A stretch of DNA of 64,000 bases. Source: Massariosphaeria phaeospora. Lineage: Eukaryota > Ascomycota > Dothideomycetes > Pleosporales. Numbering within the stretch: the first letter of the stretch is position 1; each line of letters begins with the position of its first letter. The stretch covers positions 1,426,001 through 1,490,000 of the forward strand of contig JAADJZ010000001.1 in assembly GCA_011032825.1 (NCBI GenBank). Direction: 5' to 3'. The notes under the pieces were generated by a model. It was not told where the DNA came from. It saw only the letters and a list, made by a program, of their open reading frames with translations, and did no database searches. A program made the translations under genes and the position numbers. Positions 47,611 to 58,814 of this stretch are shown piece by piece.

Positions 47611-47861
47611 CGAACCAGGTTGTCTTGTCCAGACATTGACCAAGATTCGTGGCAACCATGCATCACGTCCGACTCGTCACCAACGTCCTGTCAAGCTTCA
47701 GTGAACTATGCGTACACGCTACGCATTGAGCATCACAACTACGATTCAATCCCCAGTAAAAAGAACTCAACTTCAGCTACCCTACACTTTCGACACCAAT
47801 GAAAATCTGCATCAAGATATAAAGACCCCTTTGCTCCATCGCGGGCGAACCCCCACACGAT

Positions 47862-48303
47862 ATGAAATTCCAAACCCACCCACAGCGCCAATGGCGCATA
47901 ATCCAAAACCTCGGATCCCAAGGCGGTGGCTTCAACGGCGGAATTATAAAAGTGCAGGACAGAGCCTCAGGCAAGATATACATCGAAAAACGCGCCAAAC
48001 CCTCAGACATCTCCCACGGCCTCATACACCGCGAAGTCGCCGCACTCAAACAAGTCGGCAGCTACGACTACATCACCGACATAGTAGACCACCACATCTC
48101 GCCCCACCGCGCAAGCATCTACCTCGAATACTGCAACATGGGCTCGCTCACCGACTTCATCGACCGCAAAGCCGACCCGCGCAGCACAGGCGTTAACGGT
48201 CACCTCATCTGGCAGTGGTTCATCGAGATCGCCGGAGCGCTCACGTACTGCCATTCCGGCCCGACGCCAGAAGACCCCGCCAGCGTCCACGCGTGGAACA
48301 CCA

Positions 48304-48334
<31 letters not shown>

Positions 48335-48863
48335 CCTGCTCACGCGCGTCGAGCACGGCCCGCAGGCCGGCGACGTCGTGGCCATGCTCGCCGACTTCGG
48401 GTGTTCCATCTCCAAGGATTTCGTGCAGAACATGGAGATCCCGGCGGACTCGCAGTCGATGCTAACAGAGCAATTCGCCCCGCCGGAAGCGCCGCGGTAT
48501 ACGGGGCGCAGTGACGTGTGGCAACTGGGCGCTTGCATGGTGTGTCTCTGCTGGCGGACGCAGATGTGGAGACGTGCGGATATGCGGTTTCCAGCTGGGA
48601 GGCAGGCTTCGGCCGAGTTGCATGACGTGGTGCGGTGGAGCATGGAGCGCGATTTCGAGAAGAGGCCGGGGGCTCCGGAATTGCTGGCGAGGGTGAGGAG
48701 CGCGTATGATGTTGTTAAGAGCAGGGCTGGGGGTGTGGGAGGGCAGAATGTAAGGGGTCGACGGCCGGCGCCGCTGCCGGCGCCGCCGAGAAGATATGGT
48801 GGGAGTCGGGAATTTGACGACTATGATTATGGCTTTGAGAATGATTATGGGGGGGTTTGGTGA
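47862..48863 (+). CDS. NEK-like serine/threonine protein kinase
   Basis: Single exon, 333 aa, starting MKFQTHPQRQWRIIQNLGSQ. Kinase motifs: a glycine-rich LGSQGGGFNGG, Lys in KIYIEKRAK, Glu in HREVAALKQV, catalytic HRDVKPANILLT, and LADFGCSIS for the magnesium loop. The usual APE is replaced by FAPPEAPRY. There is an insert of about 20 residues just before HRD (GPTPEDPASVHAWNTIIHRD). After the kinase domain the tail is Gly/Arg/Pro-rich and ends in Tyr/Asp repeats. All catalytic residues are present, so an active enzyme is expected. It resembles the accessory NIMA-related kinases that are numerous in filamentous ascomycetes, and the kinase at 61185-62105 in this window. Confidence 0.9.
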
Positions 48864-48885
48864 GGATGTTGGGGTAGTAGTGGTA

Positions 48886-48921
48886 TGTAGTACTGCTACT
48901 ACTGCTACTACTGCTACTGAT
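48886..48921 (+). repeat. (TACTGC)n/(TAC)n short tandem repeat
   Basis: Several TACTGCTAC units just after the kinase stop, probably in its 3' UTR. Confidence 0.8.
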
Positions 48922-49506
48922 GATGTTGTTGACAGCGTACGGGCATTGAAGAAGTCTCCAAACTGGACACTGGCATCTGAAGGATTGGATGATATGGTGT
49001 GGCTTTGCACGGGTTGATGTAGCCAGTCATTTCATGTAGACTATACTCTACTGTATCGAAAGCCATTTCCACGCCTGCAGTATCCTCTGGATGAGGTGTC
49101 GGCAAACGAACAGCGAAAGTCTTCTTGCACGACTGGTACGTACTCCAGAGGCATTTCGGCATTCATAGCAGTGTTTTGTTTCTGGATCTTCGCGTTCAGA
49201 CACGTGTTTGTACGTTGACGTGTGGACTTATGCGGTTAGTTGCAGATACGCAGATATAAGTGCGTATTCATTTACCTACGAGATATTCAGATTTGTACTC
49301 ACAACTCCACATGCACACAAAGATAACCCACCAATCCCATCCTCGTCATATATAGGCGAGTGTCCATACAGGAGTTCAAAGATACAAGGTGTTTGCGTGC
49401 TCCTCCTGCGACACGACGAGCCGCGTTTAATCGTCAACACGGAACATGACATAAAAACATTGAGAAAGCATCGCACTGCCGGGGTGGGGACTTAAAGCTT
49501 TAGCGA

Positions 49507-49794
49507 GGGAGCCTCATTTGATTTCAGCGTGAGCTGAGTGAGTGCTCTGTCTTGAATGGTACGTACGTTGATGAAGTCCGACAGCGTGTCTAGGTATCAG
49601 ACTGACGAGAAGAGGGCAGTATCCGAGTGTTGGAGCCATGATGGGATTTGCGTGTGTGTATGTGTGTGTGTGAAGAGATAAAGATGACGAAAGGAGCGCA
49701 GGTTTTATCAGAGTTATCTTGATAGACCATAGTTCTGAGAGCTCAACAAAACAAAGCACACACTCAGCTTACGCTGAAATCAAATAAGGCTCCC
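49507..49794. mobile_element. MITE-like element with ~46-bp terminal inverted repeats
   Basis: The left arm (49507-49552) and the reverse complement of the right arm (49748-49794) share GGGAGCCxxATTTGATTTCA-type sequence over about 46 bp, with roughly five differences, mostly C/T or G/A. The 195 bp between have no coding capacity and include a (TG)n tract at about 49651-49671. No clear target-site duplication is visible, which is why confidence is moderate. It could also be a recent inverted duplication. Confidence 0.65.
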
Positions 49795-51443
49795 CGCAGA
49801 AAGTTTGAGCTTTCGCAAGAGTTCTCCGTGTCTAGGTGTCTACGTGTAAACGGAGGCGGGATTTGGAATCACCATGTGACCAAAGTGACACGCGAAATCT
49901 CTGCGTTTCTGGCTTCCAATTCACCTTTGTCACGTTCCGAGGTTGTACCTTAACGAAATATCATGTAACGGAAATGCCTGTGGATAGCTGAGCGATGGAC
50001 GTTGAAGATGTTTATGTTTGCTCGAGGCCGTTGTTGTGGTCAGTCAGTCAGGAGAAGGCCCGGGGAGACAGCATGGGAGTGAGCCTTACGCTAACCGAAT
50101 GTAGCTAGTTGGCTCATGCGTCATCACTTTTCGCACAGCCACCCACCCTCAGTCCTTGCTCAATGCCCCCAACTCCATGCACATTGCACAGCGCCCTTCT
50201 TCAGCGCCGTTTTGTCAGGTCAGCCGGAATATAGACCTACCGTACGGAGTAACCTGGTTTATATCGTATTCAGACTCAAGGCGCCCAGCCAGCGTAGGCG
50301 AGAGATTGTGCACAGACAGGTATTATCCCGATAGGCTTGTGGAGATTTTCGCAGCATCTCCAGCACCGAGCATCAGGGGCTCAGCTCAGCTCGCGCCCTC
50401 TTATCTCCTGACTATATACAGAAAGTGTTGAATGCCGCACCACCTCTTGCAACTCCGAAACTCGCGCTATAGCTCTGCTTTGTACCTCCGTAGCCTTGTT
50501 TCGATCTCCATCAGGCAGCCTTCAGCTTTCACCCTGCTCATCAACGCTGTCCATGCAGCAGCCATCCAACATTCACACTTATTTCCGGGCGCGTGCGGCA
50601 TGTCGTGGTCGGTGGAATTCCGACCTAGCCCGCAGCCTTGCGTTATGCCAGATTCGGCGGCTTCGCGCGATATGCCGCAGCGCAAAGCTCAGCCGCCACT
50701 CGTACCGTGGAAAACAATTGGTCACCTCGCTACCACCACTGTAGAATCTCCTACCGTCCAGCATCGACACCCGATATTGTCCACTCATCTACTGGCCATC
50801 CAACCTATGTGGAGCTTCCAGACGCGCCCCTGTTGCGGATGGGATTAAGCTGCGTATCAGAAGTCAGGCATACCCCTAGCCCGTGCGCTGTCACCCACAG
50901 ACCTGTAGGTGGTCGATGCTGGACGGTACTCATTAAATTATACGGTATTGCTGCTTCCCAGGTTCACTAGTCGTGTGTTGATGCTGCCTATCAAGGTATA
51001 ATATGTTTCTTTAGCATAGCGTTGATTGGGTCTCCTCTGTGCTTCGTAGAGGCATTAATACGAATAACAAACTGACCGTTCCGCCGGACGTAGGAAGCAG
51101 CGGTAGATTGGTCCGTCTCCCGTTAGGATCTCGTTATCTGGCTACACGAAGGCTACGCCGGGGCTTAGAGAGGCTGCCGCGGCAGCGAAGAAGGCTGGGG
51201 CTGAAAAGCTTGTGCTCGCCTCAAGCTGCAGCCGCACTGGAACAGAAAATGTTACGATATGCGTGGCTTGCCTGACCTCTCGCCTGATAAGTTTAGTTTA
51301 AGAAGAAGCCAGCCAAGCTACCTCAACTGCTTTCTGGATAGTCTGATTCCCATCAAACTTGGCGTGCAAGGCTTGTTGTCGACAATTTTCTGGCTTTGTT
51401 TAATCCCCTCTAGGAATTTGTATACTCTAGGATACAAACCAAG

Positions 51444-53405
51444 ATGGCATCGCATAGCGACAACAAAGATCATGATCACACAGGGTACGACCACGTCCCT
51501 TTATCCCGATCTCGGGCTGATCATTCTAGATACGGCTCGTCGGAGATGGCAGACGCAAACGCAGCGATTCCTTGGATAACGTCTCCTATGGAAACGTGGA
51601 ACGAAGAATCCGACTCATTCTCGCCACGGCACGAAGCATCCACATTAGAACTGTTCTTTGACCTCTTCTTCGTAGGTACGAAACCCCAGGCGCTCCTCAT
51701 TTATCTCTAGCCCAGATCCTCCAGGTCGATACTAAATCCGCGCAGCAAATCTAGCGACATTCACTCAGTACCATGCCATTACAAACAGGTATCACTTCTG
51801 GTCTTATATTGCGTTCTTCATCCTTATATGGACGACCTGGTTTCATGTTGTCTGTTTTGACGTAAGATTCGTCTCTGACTCGGTCTTTGAACGCGCATCT
51901 AAGCTCGTTCACTTTTGTACCTTCGCTGGATTCGCCCTGGTTGGGTACAAGTTCAACCCCGTAGCAAAGAATGTACAGACAGCTACACCACACTGGGTAA
52001 GGCGACTCTAATCTCCTGAGGTTCGATGGACCGACTGCTAATCTTTCAGATTTATCGGCTGCTCTGCTGGGCGTTATTCGCTAGTCGCTTGTGGCTCGGT
52101 CTCCAATACCTCGTTACCGCCATTTTCTGCTCTACGCACAAGAATCGTCATTTGCGCCTCAAGTTGCCATTGATGCTGAACGCGGCGGTCTTTCTTGCAG
52201 CTGCCGTGGTATACGGAAGTCTTTCCATAGGCTTTTCTAATGTCAGCACGAATCTTACCGGTACCATCATCGGCCTGTATGCTGTTGTTCTGGTTGAACT
52301 AGTTGGCACACTCGGTATCTCCTGCGTATGGCAAAGGCTGTCCTTTAGCTCTACCCACGTCGGCGAGCGTCTTGGCTTGCTAGGCTTGATCATCATTGGC
52401 GAGGGCGTGATAGGGACTACAAAAACAATCACACGCATTATGGGAAGAAACGGGGTATATTTTGAGGGATGCGCACTGATATTCTGTCTCGTCCTGATCT
52501 TGGTACGTCTCGTACACATTTGCTCCGTCGTACGCACCGTCTAACAAACTCTTCAGCTTTTCATTTGGATCCTATACTTCGATAACCTTCCACGATACAA
52601 GTTCGGAATCGTAAAGCAGCAGTTCTGGATGGCTCTCCATCTCCCTTTTCACGCCTCGATTCTCGGCGTAGTCGAAGGCTCACAACAAATTGCTCTCGCC
52701 CGCAACATCTTCTACAACGCAGAGAAGTTGATCGTGGACACGGTTTACGGCTGTTATTTTGCACATCTCGACGGCGAGCCTCTCGCCCAAAACCTTACCA
52801 AAGCCGTCAACTACTTCAAAATCAACGAAACTTCATCGGGAAAGATTGCCCTGAAAAGTGTCTTTGACTCAATCTACATCATCGGAAACGAAACGGGTAT
52901 TTGTTCACCGGAAAACCTCACACTTCTTGACAATCAACCAGATCCACTGCCTCTGAATTTCTATCCGTTTCTAGAAAGCACGATAAGCAGCCTCTTCCAG
53001 GCTTTCGGGCTCGACCTACCACCACTCGAGGGAAACATCACCGGACTCGATATCGCGGCGCGCTCCTGGAGACTCGTATATACGTATTACTATACTTCCA
53101 TTGTCGTGCTCCTTGTCTGTCTGACCACCTCCGCTCTGCTCGCGGACAAGGGGCTCTCTTGGGAACGGTTCAAGTGGATTTCGTTTATGGTAAGGGCGGC
53201 CATGGTCGGTGCGTCTATTGTGCTTCTCGTCATGGGCCTTACCAACAGTGACTTCTTCGACAATTTTATTGCATCGGCTTGGGTGCTACCCTCTGTTGTG
53301 TTGATGTTGTGGATTTGCTGTTTGGGTGATCGGATGTCGAAGTGGGGCAGACGGAGGAAAGGAAAGATGTACGAGAAAGTTGCGCTGAGAGAAGTCCATG
53401 ATTAG
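51444..53405 (+). CDS. Low temperature requirement A (LtrA)-family membrane protein
   Basis: Model join(51444..51675, 51746..51996, 52050..52502, 52557..53405), 594 aa. The soluble N-terminus (~60 aa) is followed by ASTLELFFDLFFVANLATFT, the LtrA signature, then TYR/TRP-rich TMs (YHFWSYIAFFILIWTTWFHV, VCFDVRFVSDSVFERASKLV, LGLLGLIIIGEGVIGTTKTI). Exons 1 and 2 split the signature at FFV|AN. A large lumenal/extracellular segment of about 100 aa sits between the last TM pairs (VYGCYFAHLDGEPL to FQAFGLDLPPLEGN). About ten to twelve TMs in all. LtrA proteins are widespread in fungi and bacteria and have no agreed biochemical role. Introns are canonical. The family call is firm, and the function is unknown. 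Confidence 0.92.
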
Positions 53406-54024
53406 ACTGAGTGTCTGGGATTTAGAGGGCAGGTCAAAGCGGACTACGATTGCTCGCGGGAATGGGATAGGGAAGGATGTGAATATTGGGTAAGCGTTCC
53501 TTTGATCGCACTGTCATAAGTTCACAACTCTTGCTCATGCGCTTTGCTTCATCAATCAGTCAATTTGGTTTTGCCTATTCCCCCTCATCTAACAAGATAT
53601 CATAATTAAACAACGATTTATTTATTGTCAAGACCTGTACAAACTATAGACACCCTTTTCTCAGCGAGCCTGCTGCGTTGTTCTGGTACGATATTCACGT
53701 TGACTGCGGCGTCTATCGTGAATGCAGGGCTTGTTGTAGATTTCGATACTCTGTGTCACTAATTGCGTTTCCCGCCAGCTCTACTTTCATATTCATAGTC
53801 CAGTGCTAAGAGTCAAGTTTAAGAAGGTCTACCCTTGAGGCCATGCTGTTTTTAAAGAACTTTGTAACAGCATACAGATACTACACCGCACCAACCTTCG
53901 CAAGCTGATATAGCAACCCGTAACACCTGCTCGGCATACTACCTACCAATACCGCCCAACCCTACCAACCACGATTCCAACTCTCCGGCCACTCCCCAAC
54001 GCCCCCGCACCAAGCCCTCACCCC
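53406..54024. other. Intergenic
   Basis: No gene seen. The last ~100 bp are C-rich, as in a leader for the frame at 54025. Confidence 0.4.
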
Positions 54025-54426
54025 ATGCCATCCGCATCCTCGCCCATCTGCCCCCACGGCGTCGTCAACCTCCACGCCGTATCCGAAAGCATGGTCCTCC
54101 TGCAACGCTCTTCGCAACCCCTCCACAAACAGCTTTACACCTGGCTCAAAGCCAACTACTTCGAAGCCATCTTACCGCTCAACAACAACAACAACAACAA
54201 CAAATCCGAGCACAAAGCCGAGCCTATCGGCCGCCGCATTCGGTCCAGCTCGGATCTGAGCATACTGGTCTGCGCGTATGGGAATGCGAGGGCGCTGAAG
54301 CAGAAGGAGTTTAAGAGGGGTATGGAGGCCGAGTTGTATTTTTGGGGGATGGTGCCCGGGAGGGAGGGCGCGGTTGAGGCGGGGTTGATGGTCGGGAGTG
54401 GGGGTGGGCTAAAGGTGGAAAGATAG
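54025..54426 (+). CDS. Small unrecognised protein
   Basis: Single exon, 133 aa. N-terminal SICPHGVVNLHAVSESMVLL-like and LHKQLYTWLKANYFEAILPL segments look ordered, followed by a run of seven Asn and a basic GRRIRSSSDL segment. An RGMEAELYFWGMVPGREGAV segment precedes a Gly-rich end. The C-rich bases before the ATG resemble a leader. It could be a real orphan gene, or a 3' exon of something not otherwise seen. I know of no family. Confidence 0.45.
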   Translation: MPSASSPICPHGVVNLHAVSESMVLLQRSSQPLHKQLYTWLKANYFEAILPLNNNNNNNKSEHKAEPIGRRIRSSSDLSILVCAYGNARALKQKEFKRGMEAELYFWGMVPGREGAVEAGLMVGSGGGLKVER

Positions 54427-55330
54427 TAGGGGAATGAGTGGGTAGTTTGCGATGGAGGGGGGGAAGGGTTGGCATGATAGGGAGATGAGATGATTGAGAT
54501 GACGGATGGCCGATGTTAGGCCTCAGGAGACGAGTCCAGAAGGGCTGAACATGAACGTCTGTCAATTTGAAGACGAGAACCAGAGTGCGACTCCATCGCA
54601 AGCTACCATAAGTTGATGGGGCAGTCATGTCCGAATATTCCCTGTTGCTAGATATGTAAGGCGAGCCGAGTCCACAAAATAGCCCCGCTTTCGGATACTG
54701 CACGAACGAAGCTCCTCTGGATACGTCATTTGTTTCTACGTAATGGTTTGCGTATGGCCCCATCAGAAATTAATACCATGAATAGGCCTGTCACGCCATG
54801 ACTCTCCTCTGACTGGTTGGTGTGACTAATGTGGCAAACCAGTGCACGTGTAGCCGTGCTGAAAGATACAGCGCCGCTACACCGTGCACCCTCACTTTTA
54901 CACCAGCTGCCTATCATCTTCGTCAACCAAACCCCCGACAATCCATCTTGCCCTCACTATTCTACGCTCAAGTCCAATCTTAACGAGTGCAAGAGACCTT
55001 CCTATCGCGCAGGCTAGCCCCCTCACATCGTGCAAGCCTTGCGCTTCTCGGCGGCGCCGCCTACCTCGCGATCGCAAGCCCCGGAGTCGACCGCCTCTCC
55101 CACTTAGTGCAGACGGATTTCTGTGCCAGCACTTTTGACGGAAGACCTTTTCGACAATAGGCCGTCTTACCATTCAGCTTCAAAACAAGCTGAGCTCTCC
55201 AACTCGACACTGCGGCCCGAGTTCCAGGGTACATCTGTGACTGGGCCTGCTTTGACTCAGCCAAGGCTTCAAGCTCTGTAGTACTGTACTACCACCATCG
55301 CAGGCATCAACTGCAGGTGGTTCAGGTAAG
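54427..55330. other. Intergenic
   Basis: About 900 bp with no supported gene. The frames on both strands are short and unbiased. Confidence 0.4.
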
Positions 55331-57325
55331 ATGAGTTCGGGAACCTCTTCTCAACCCAACCACTCGACACCAATCGCACGCCCAATGCAAAACGCAGCAG
55401 GCGGCAGCGCGCAAACTCTCCCAAGCCTTCCCAATTCCGAAATCACAGGCGAGAACTATGTAGGCTTCATCGACCTCGAAACCCTGCGCAAAATCTACGA
55501 AGCGCTCAGTCAGAGTGTCGATCTAGACGATGGCAACCTCGCCGCATGGATAAAACAAAACTACCTGTACGAGTATCCTACCCAGACAATCGACGAAGGG
55601 CGGCCCATCAAAACTGCCGACTGCTTCTTCCGACTTGAAACGGCTTACAAGCGTGTGCGTCACTTGACGAACAAAGCACAAGAGAAATGGCCGTTTTTCG
55701 ACAAGAACTGGAAGAAGATGAACGCAACGACGGTCCATCAATGTGCTATGGGTGAGCTGCCTACGCTTAGGCCGCGGGCACCGAACGGGTCCTTTATTCC
55801 GACAGGTATGACCGTTTTTCCATTATGCTCTAACCTGCCTCCTACATCCCCCAACTACGTGCGCTTAGTGGGGCTACTTCACTGCGTTCAGCAGAAGTAG
55901 TTATGACTTGCTAACAAATTCGGAAGGAACACCCGCCCCTATCGTCACCGCCTCGCACACGGGCAACCTCACACGATCTGCGGAGAGGTTCTCTTCAGTG
56001 CCGGGAATCTTAGGGCCGACAAACCACCTTGGCTCAAACCGTGGAGCACCATCAGTCAAAGTATCATCTTTCTCTGATGACCTGGATATGGGAATGGAGA
56101 TATCTTCAATGAAGACTAGGAGGTCTACTGCTGGAGCCACGGACTCTGATCGTACGCGACCACCCCCTCAAGCCCCAACTTCCCTGACCATGGGTTTGAG
56201 ATTGACATGCGAACAGTATTGCTCGATCCTAGTATTACAGCAGCGGCTGCAGAGCCGGTCGTTACCAATCTCGACCGGCTACCGGCAGGAGGACAGAACA
56301 AGCGGAAGAGCAATGGCCAGCCGGGCAACTCCACGAACAAGAGGCAACGAGGCGGCAAGAGGGCAGGCGCGGGCAGACACAAGAAGTCGGCGGGGGATCT
56401 GAACGCTGGATCTACAGACTCGGACCCGATGACACCCGCGGCTGAGGACAACGTCGAGACACCCGGAAGTATCGCATCGCGTCGGTCTACGCGTCGCCCG
56501 GCAGCCGTAGAGCCTCGCACCACGCGAGCCAAAGCAAGGGCATCGTTGGAGAGCCAGGCGACTAGCAACGAGCCTGAGAGCGAAGAAGACAACGAAGACG
56601 ATACAGGCACACAAGACGAGGTGATTGTCGATACGAACGGCATCGAAAGCGGGTCATTATCTGTGCGAGGTACCCCAGCTACAGAAGGTGCGGACGTGGG
56701 AGCTTCACCTGGGCCTGCACGCGCTGTTGCCGCCCCAGAGACAAACGCAGATCGCATAAAGTCTGTCACTCCGGATAGCGTAGTCGGACCCAAGGAAGAA
56801 AAGCCGCCCGGAGTTGCTCCGAAGTCTGCTAGTCGGACGGTCGGAGCCACTGCGCCCATCGCTCTTTCCTCCACTCCCTCCACTCCCCCCACTACCACAA
56901 AACCTGCAGCCACCGCCTTTTCTCCCCCTATAGCCGCACAGCACCCCGCACCCAAGCCTCTCACCGCTGCCACAACGCCTCAAAGCACCCCGAGTACGAG
57001 CGAAACATCTCCTCTTCAACGCACCCCTCACACTGATCAAGGCGTCCGCGTCCGGGACACCATGTCGCCCACCCCACAGTCAGCCTCTCGCGACAACAAG
57101 TCTGCAATCAAGCCCAACGGCGCGGCTCTCCCGCCCGGCACAATCGAGTTCTTCGCCCGCGTCCACACTGAATCAGGCCTCACCGAGATCAGGCTCGCAC
57201 CCACCTCTTTCACCGGCGACACCGATCTCATCAAGCGCTACGCCGAGTGGAAGCAGGAGGAGACGGGCCTGGACCTCACCTTCGAGCAGTTCGGCAGGAT
57301 CTATGGCTTTGCTCGGAAGAACTGA
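55331..57325 (+). CDS. Unrecognised protein, disordered and basic middle, ordered ends
   Basis: Model join(55331..55805, 55927..56151, 56217..57325), 602 aa, starting MSSGTSSQPNHSTPIARPMQ. The N-terminal ~130 aa look folded (NYVGFIDLETLRKIYEALSQ; TADCFFRLETAYKRVRHLTN). The middle is disordered and has a basic stretch (GGQNKRKSNGQPGN, TNKRQRGGKRAGAGRHKKSA) that suggests nuclear localisation or nucleic-acid binding. The last ~65 aa (GTIEFFARVHTESGLTEIRL; WKQEETGLDLTFEQFGRIYG) look ordered. The two introns (GTATGA..AAG and GTACGC..CAG) join different frames consistently. The donor of the first is weaker (GTATGA). I do not recognise the family. Confidence 0.8.
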
Positions 57326-58814
57326 AACTGGGGCGAGATCTGCACCATGACTTTTGGGCCTCAATCAACGACTACGGACGGAGGGTGTGTGCTGTTTGGG
57401 GCCTATCGGTCTACTGCCGACATGATATAGGCGAGTGGGGGCATTATCCAACCTTATTTCTTCTTCTTACCAAGTGATATTTATTTCACTCCTGCGAGGC
57501 AACGGCCGAATATATGGTCAATCCATTCGGCGTGCGGGAAGTCGTGCTTGGTAGGGGTGCCAGTTCCGGCGTGGTAAGCGTGGGGATGGAGTGAATAGAT
57601 GGGAGTGGAACGAGCCAGAAGAAGAAAGTCATTTATCATTGAAGTGAATATCGCGTGCGTGATACATGTGCTGTTCTGTTAGTTGGAGCCAATGTGATGT
57701 CTGCCGATTGAATATTGGAGGAGGAAACCGAATGCCCAGAGTGTAGTTATTTTGCCGCGCTCCCGGGGCTGCTTATGAGAAGCTCTTGTACTTTGGACTC
57801 GTGTCGGTGTTCTTCGCTACCTATCCATCTATACCACATGAGTTTGTCGTGCTTATTGAACGCTCGTGGATGGTATCGCTCGCCCCGTTCGCAGGATTCT
57901 TGTAAGAGCTAAGAGCTACTAGGTCCTTCTGGCAACGTCTTAGCACACAGTGTATGTTTGCACGGTGGATAATCTGGACGTTTTCGTGCTCTTGACGGCT
58001 TGTTTGTTGTTGGGAGCTGGCAATTCTGAGGGGAAGGGGGGCATTGCTGGTAGCGGAGGTGGGCTTCTAGGTAGGCGTATGGATGTGTTGATCATGGTTC
58101 TGGTGCACATTTGTTGTTGTGATCTGACGTGTTGAAATTGAGAAATTGAGTCTTGTGTAGTGTTACACGACCTGGATTTGGAAGTTGGACAAACCCCGCG
58201 TTAGGTCTTTTGACGTCTTCGATGAACATGCATGGGTAACGCGCACTTTGCTTTGACACTGAGTTTGTGTTTTGGCCATTATATAGAGTTATACATAAAC
58301 CCCTATGACGAGAGGTTAATGTGATGGTTCTCCCGCGCGAGACATAATTCCCGGATGTGGGCGGATCGGGAAAACGCTATGCTGCATGTGGAAGCCACCA
58401 ATTAGCTTGTTTTGCTCGCTGCTTCGTTAGCCTGCAAAAGTTTGGCGGATCCAACGGCACTCCTCTTTCAATTCTGGCGACCGCGACGCACGACAACGGA
58501 CGTGGTGGGAGTCGACAGTCGATGCTGGGACTGATGGTGAGTCGGTCATAGCACGTAACAGTTCTCTGAACACTCGTCGTGGAAGTGCAAGAAGCGCCAT
58601 GACGCTGTTCGATTCAAACCCCATCGATAATTGCCCCCGAGGGAGCCAACAAACACTCCTACCCATGGAGACGCCCGGCGCATGGGTTGCGCAGGCCCGA
58701 AGTTGGGGATCGCCGCGGACCTGACTGCCTTTAAATGCTTCGTCTGGCCTCAACGACCTCAGCCCGCTTCACCCGAAGACGCATGCCAGTGGCTCAGATC
58801 CTGGAAAGGCAAGA
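57326..58814. other. Intergenic, 1.5 kb
   Basis: No supported gene. The first part is probably 3' UTR of the gene at 55331. No tRNA or element ends seen. Confidence 0.4.

Larger units (their letters stand above)
48864..51443. other. Gene-poor interval containing a MITE-like element
   Basis: No frame here is supported by codon structure or family. Open frames at 50116-50970 and 51039-51275 are Arg/Ser-rich and overlap each other in several phases, so they may be decayed sequence. The inverted-repeat element at 49507-49794 is the only clear structure. Confidence 0.4.

Noticed and set aside
50432..50848. 138-codon plus-strand frame as a gene
   Set aside because: No codon or family support, and overlapping frames in other phases are equally long.
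58580..58640. tRNA-like box (GATTCAAACC) near 58611
   Set aside because: No matching A box or acceptor stem could be folded by eye.
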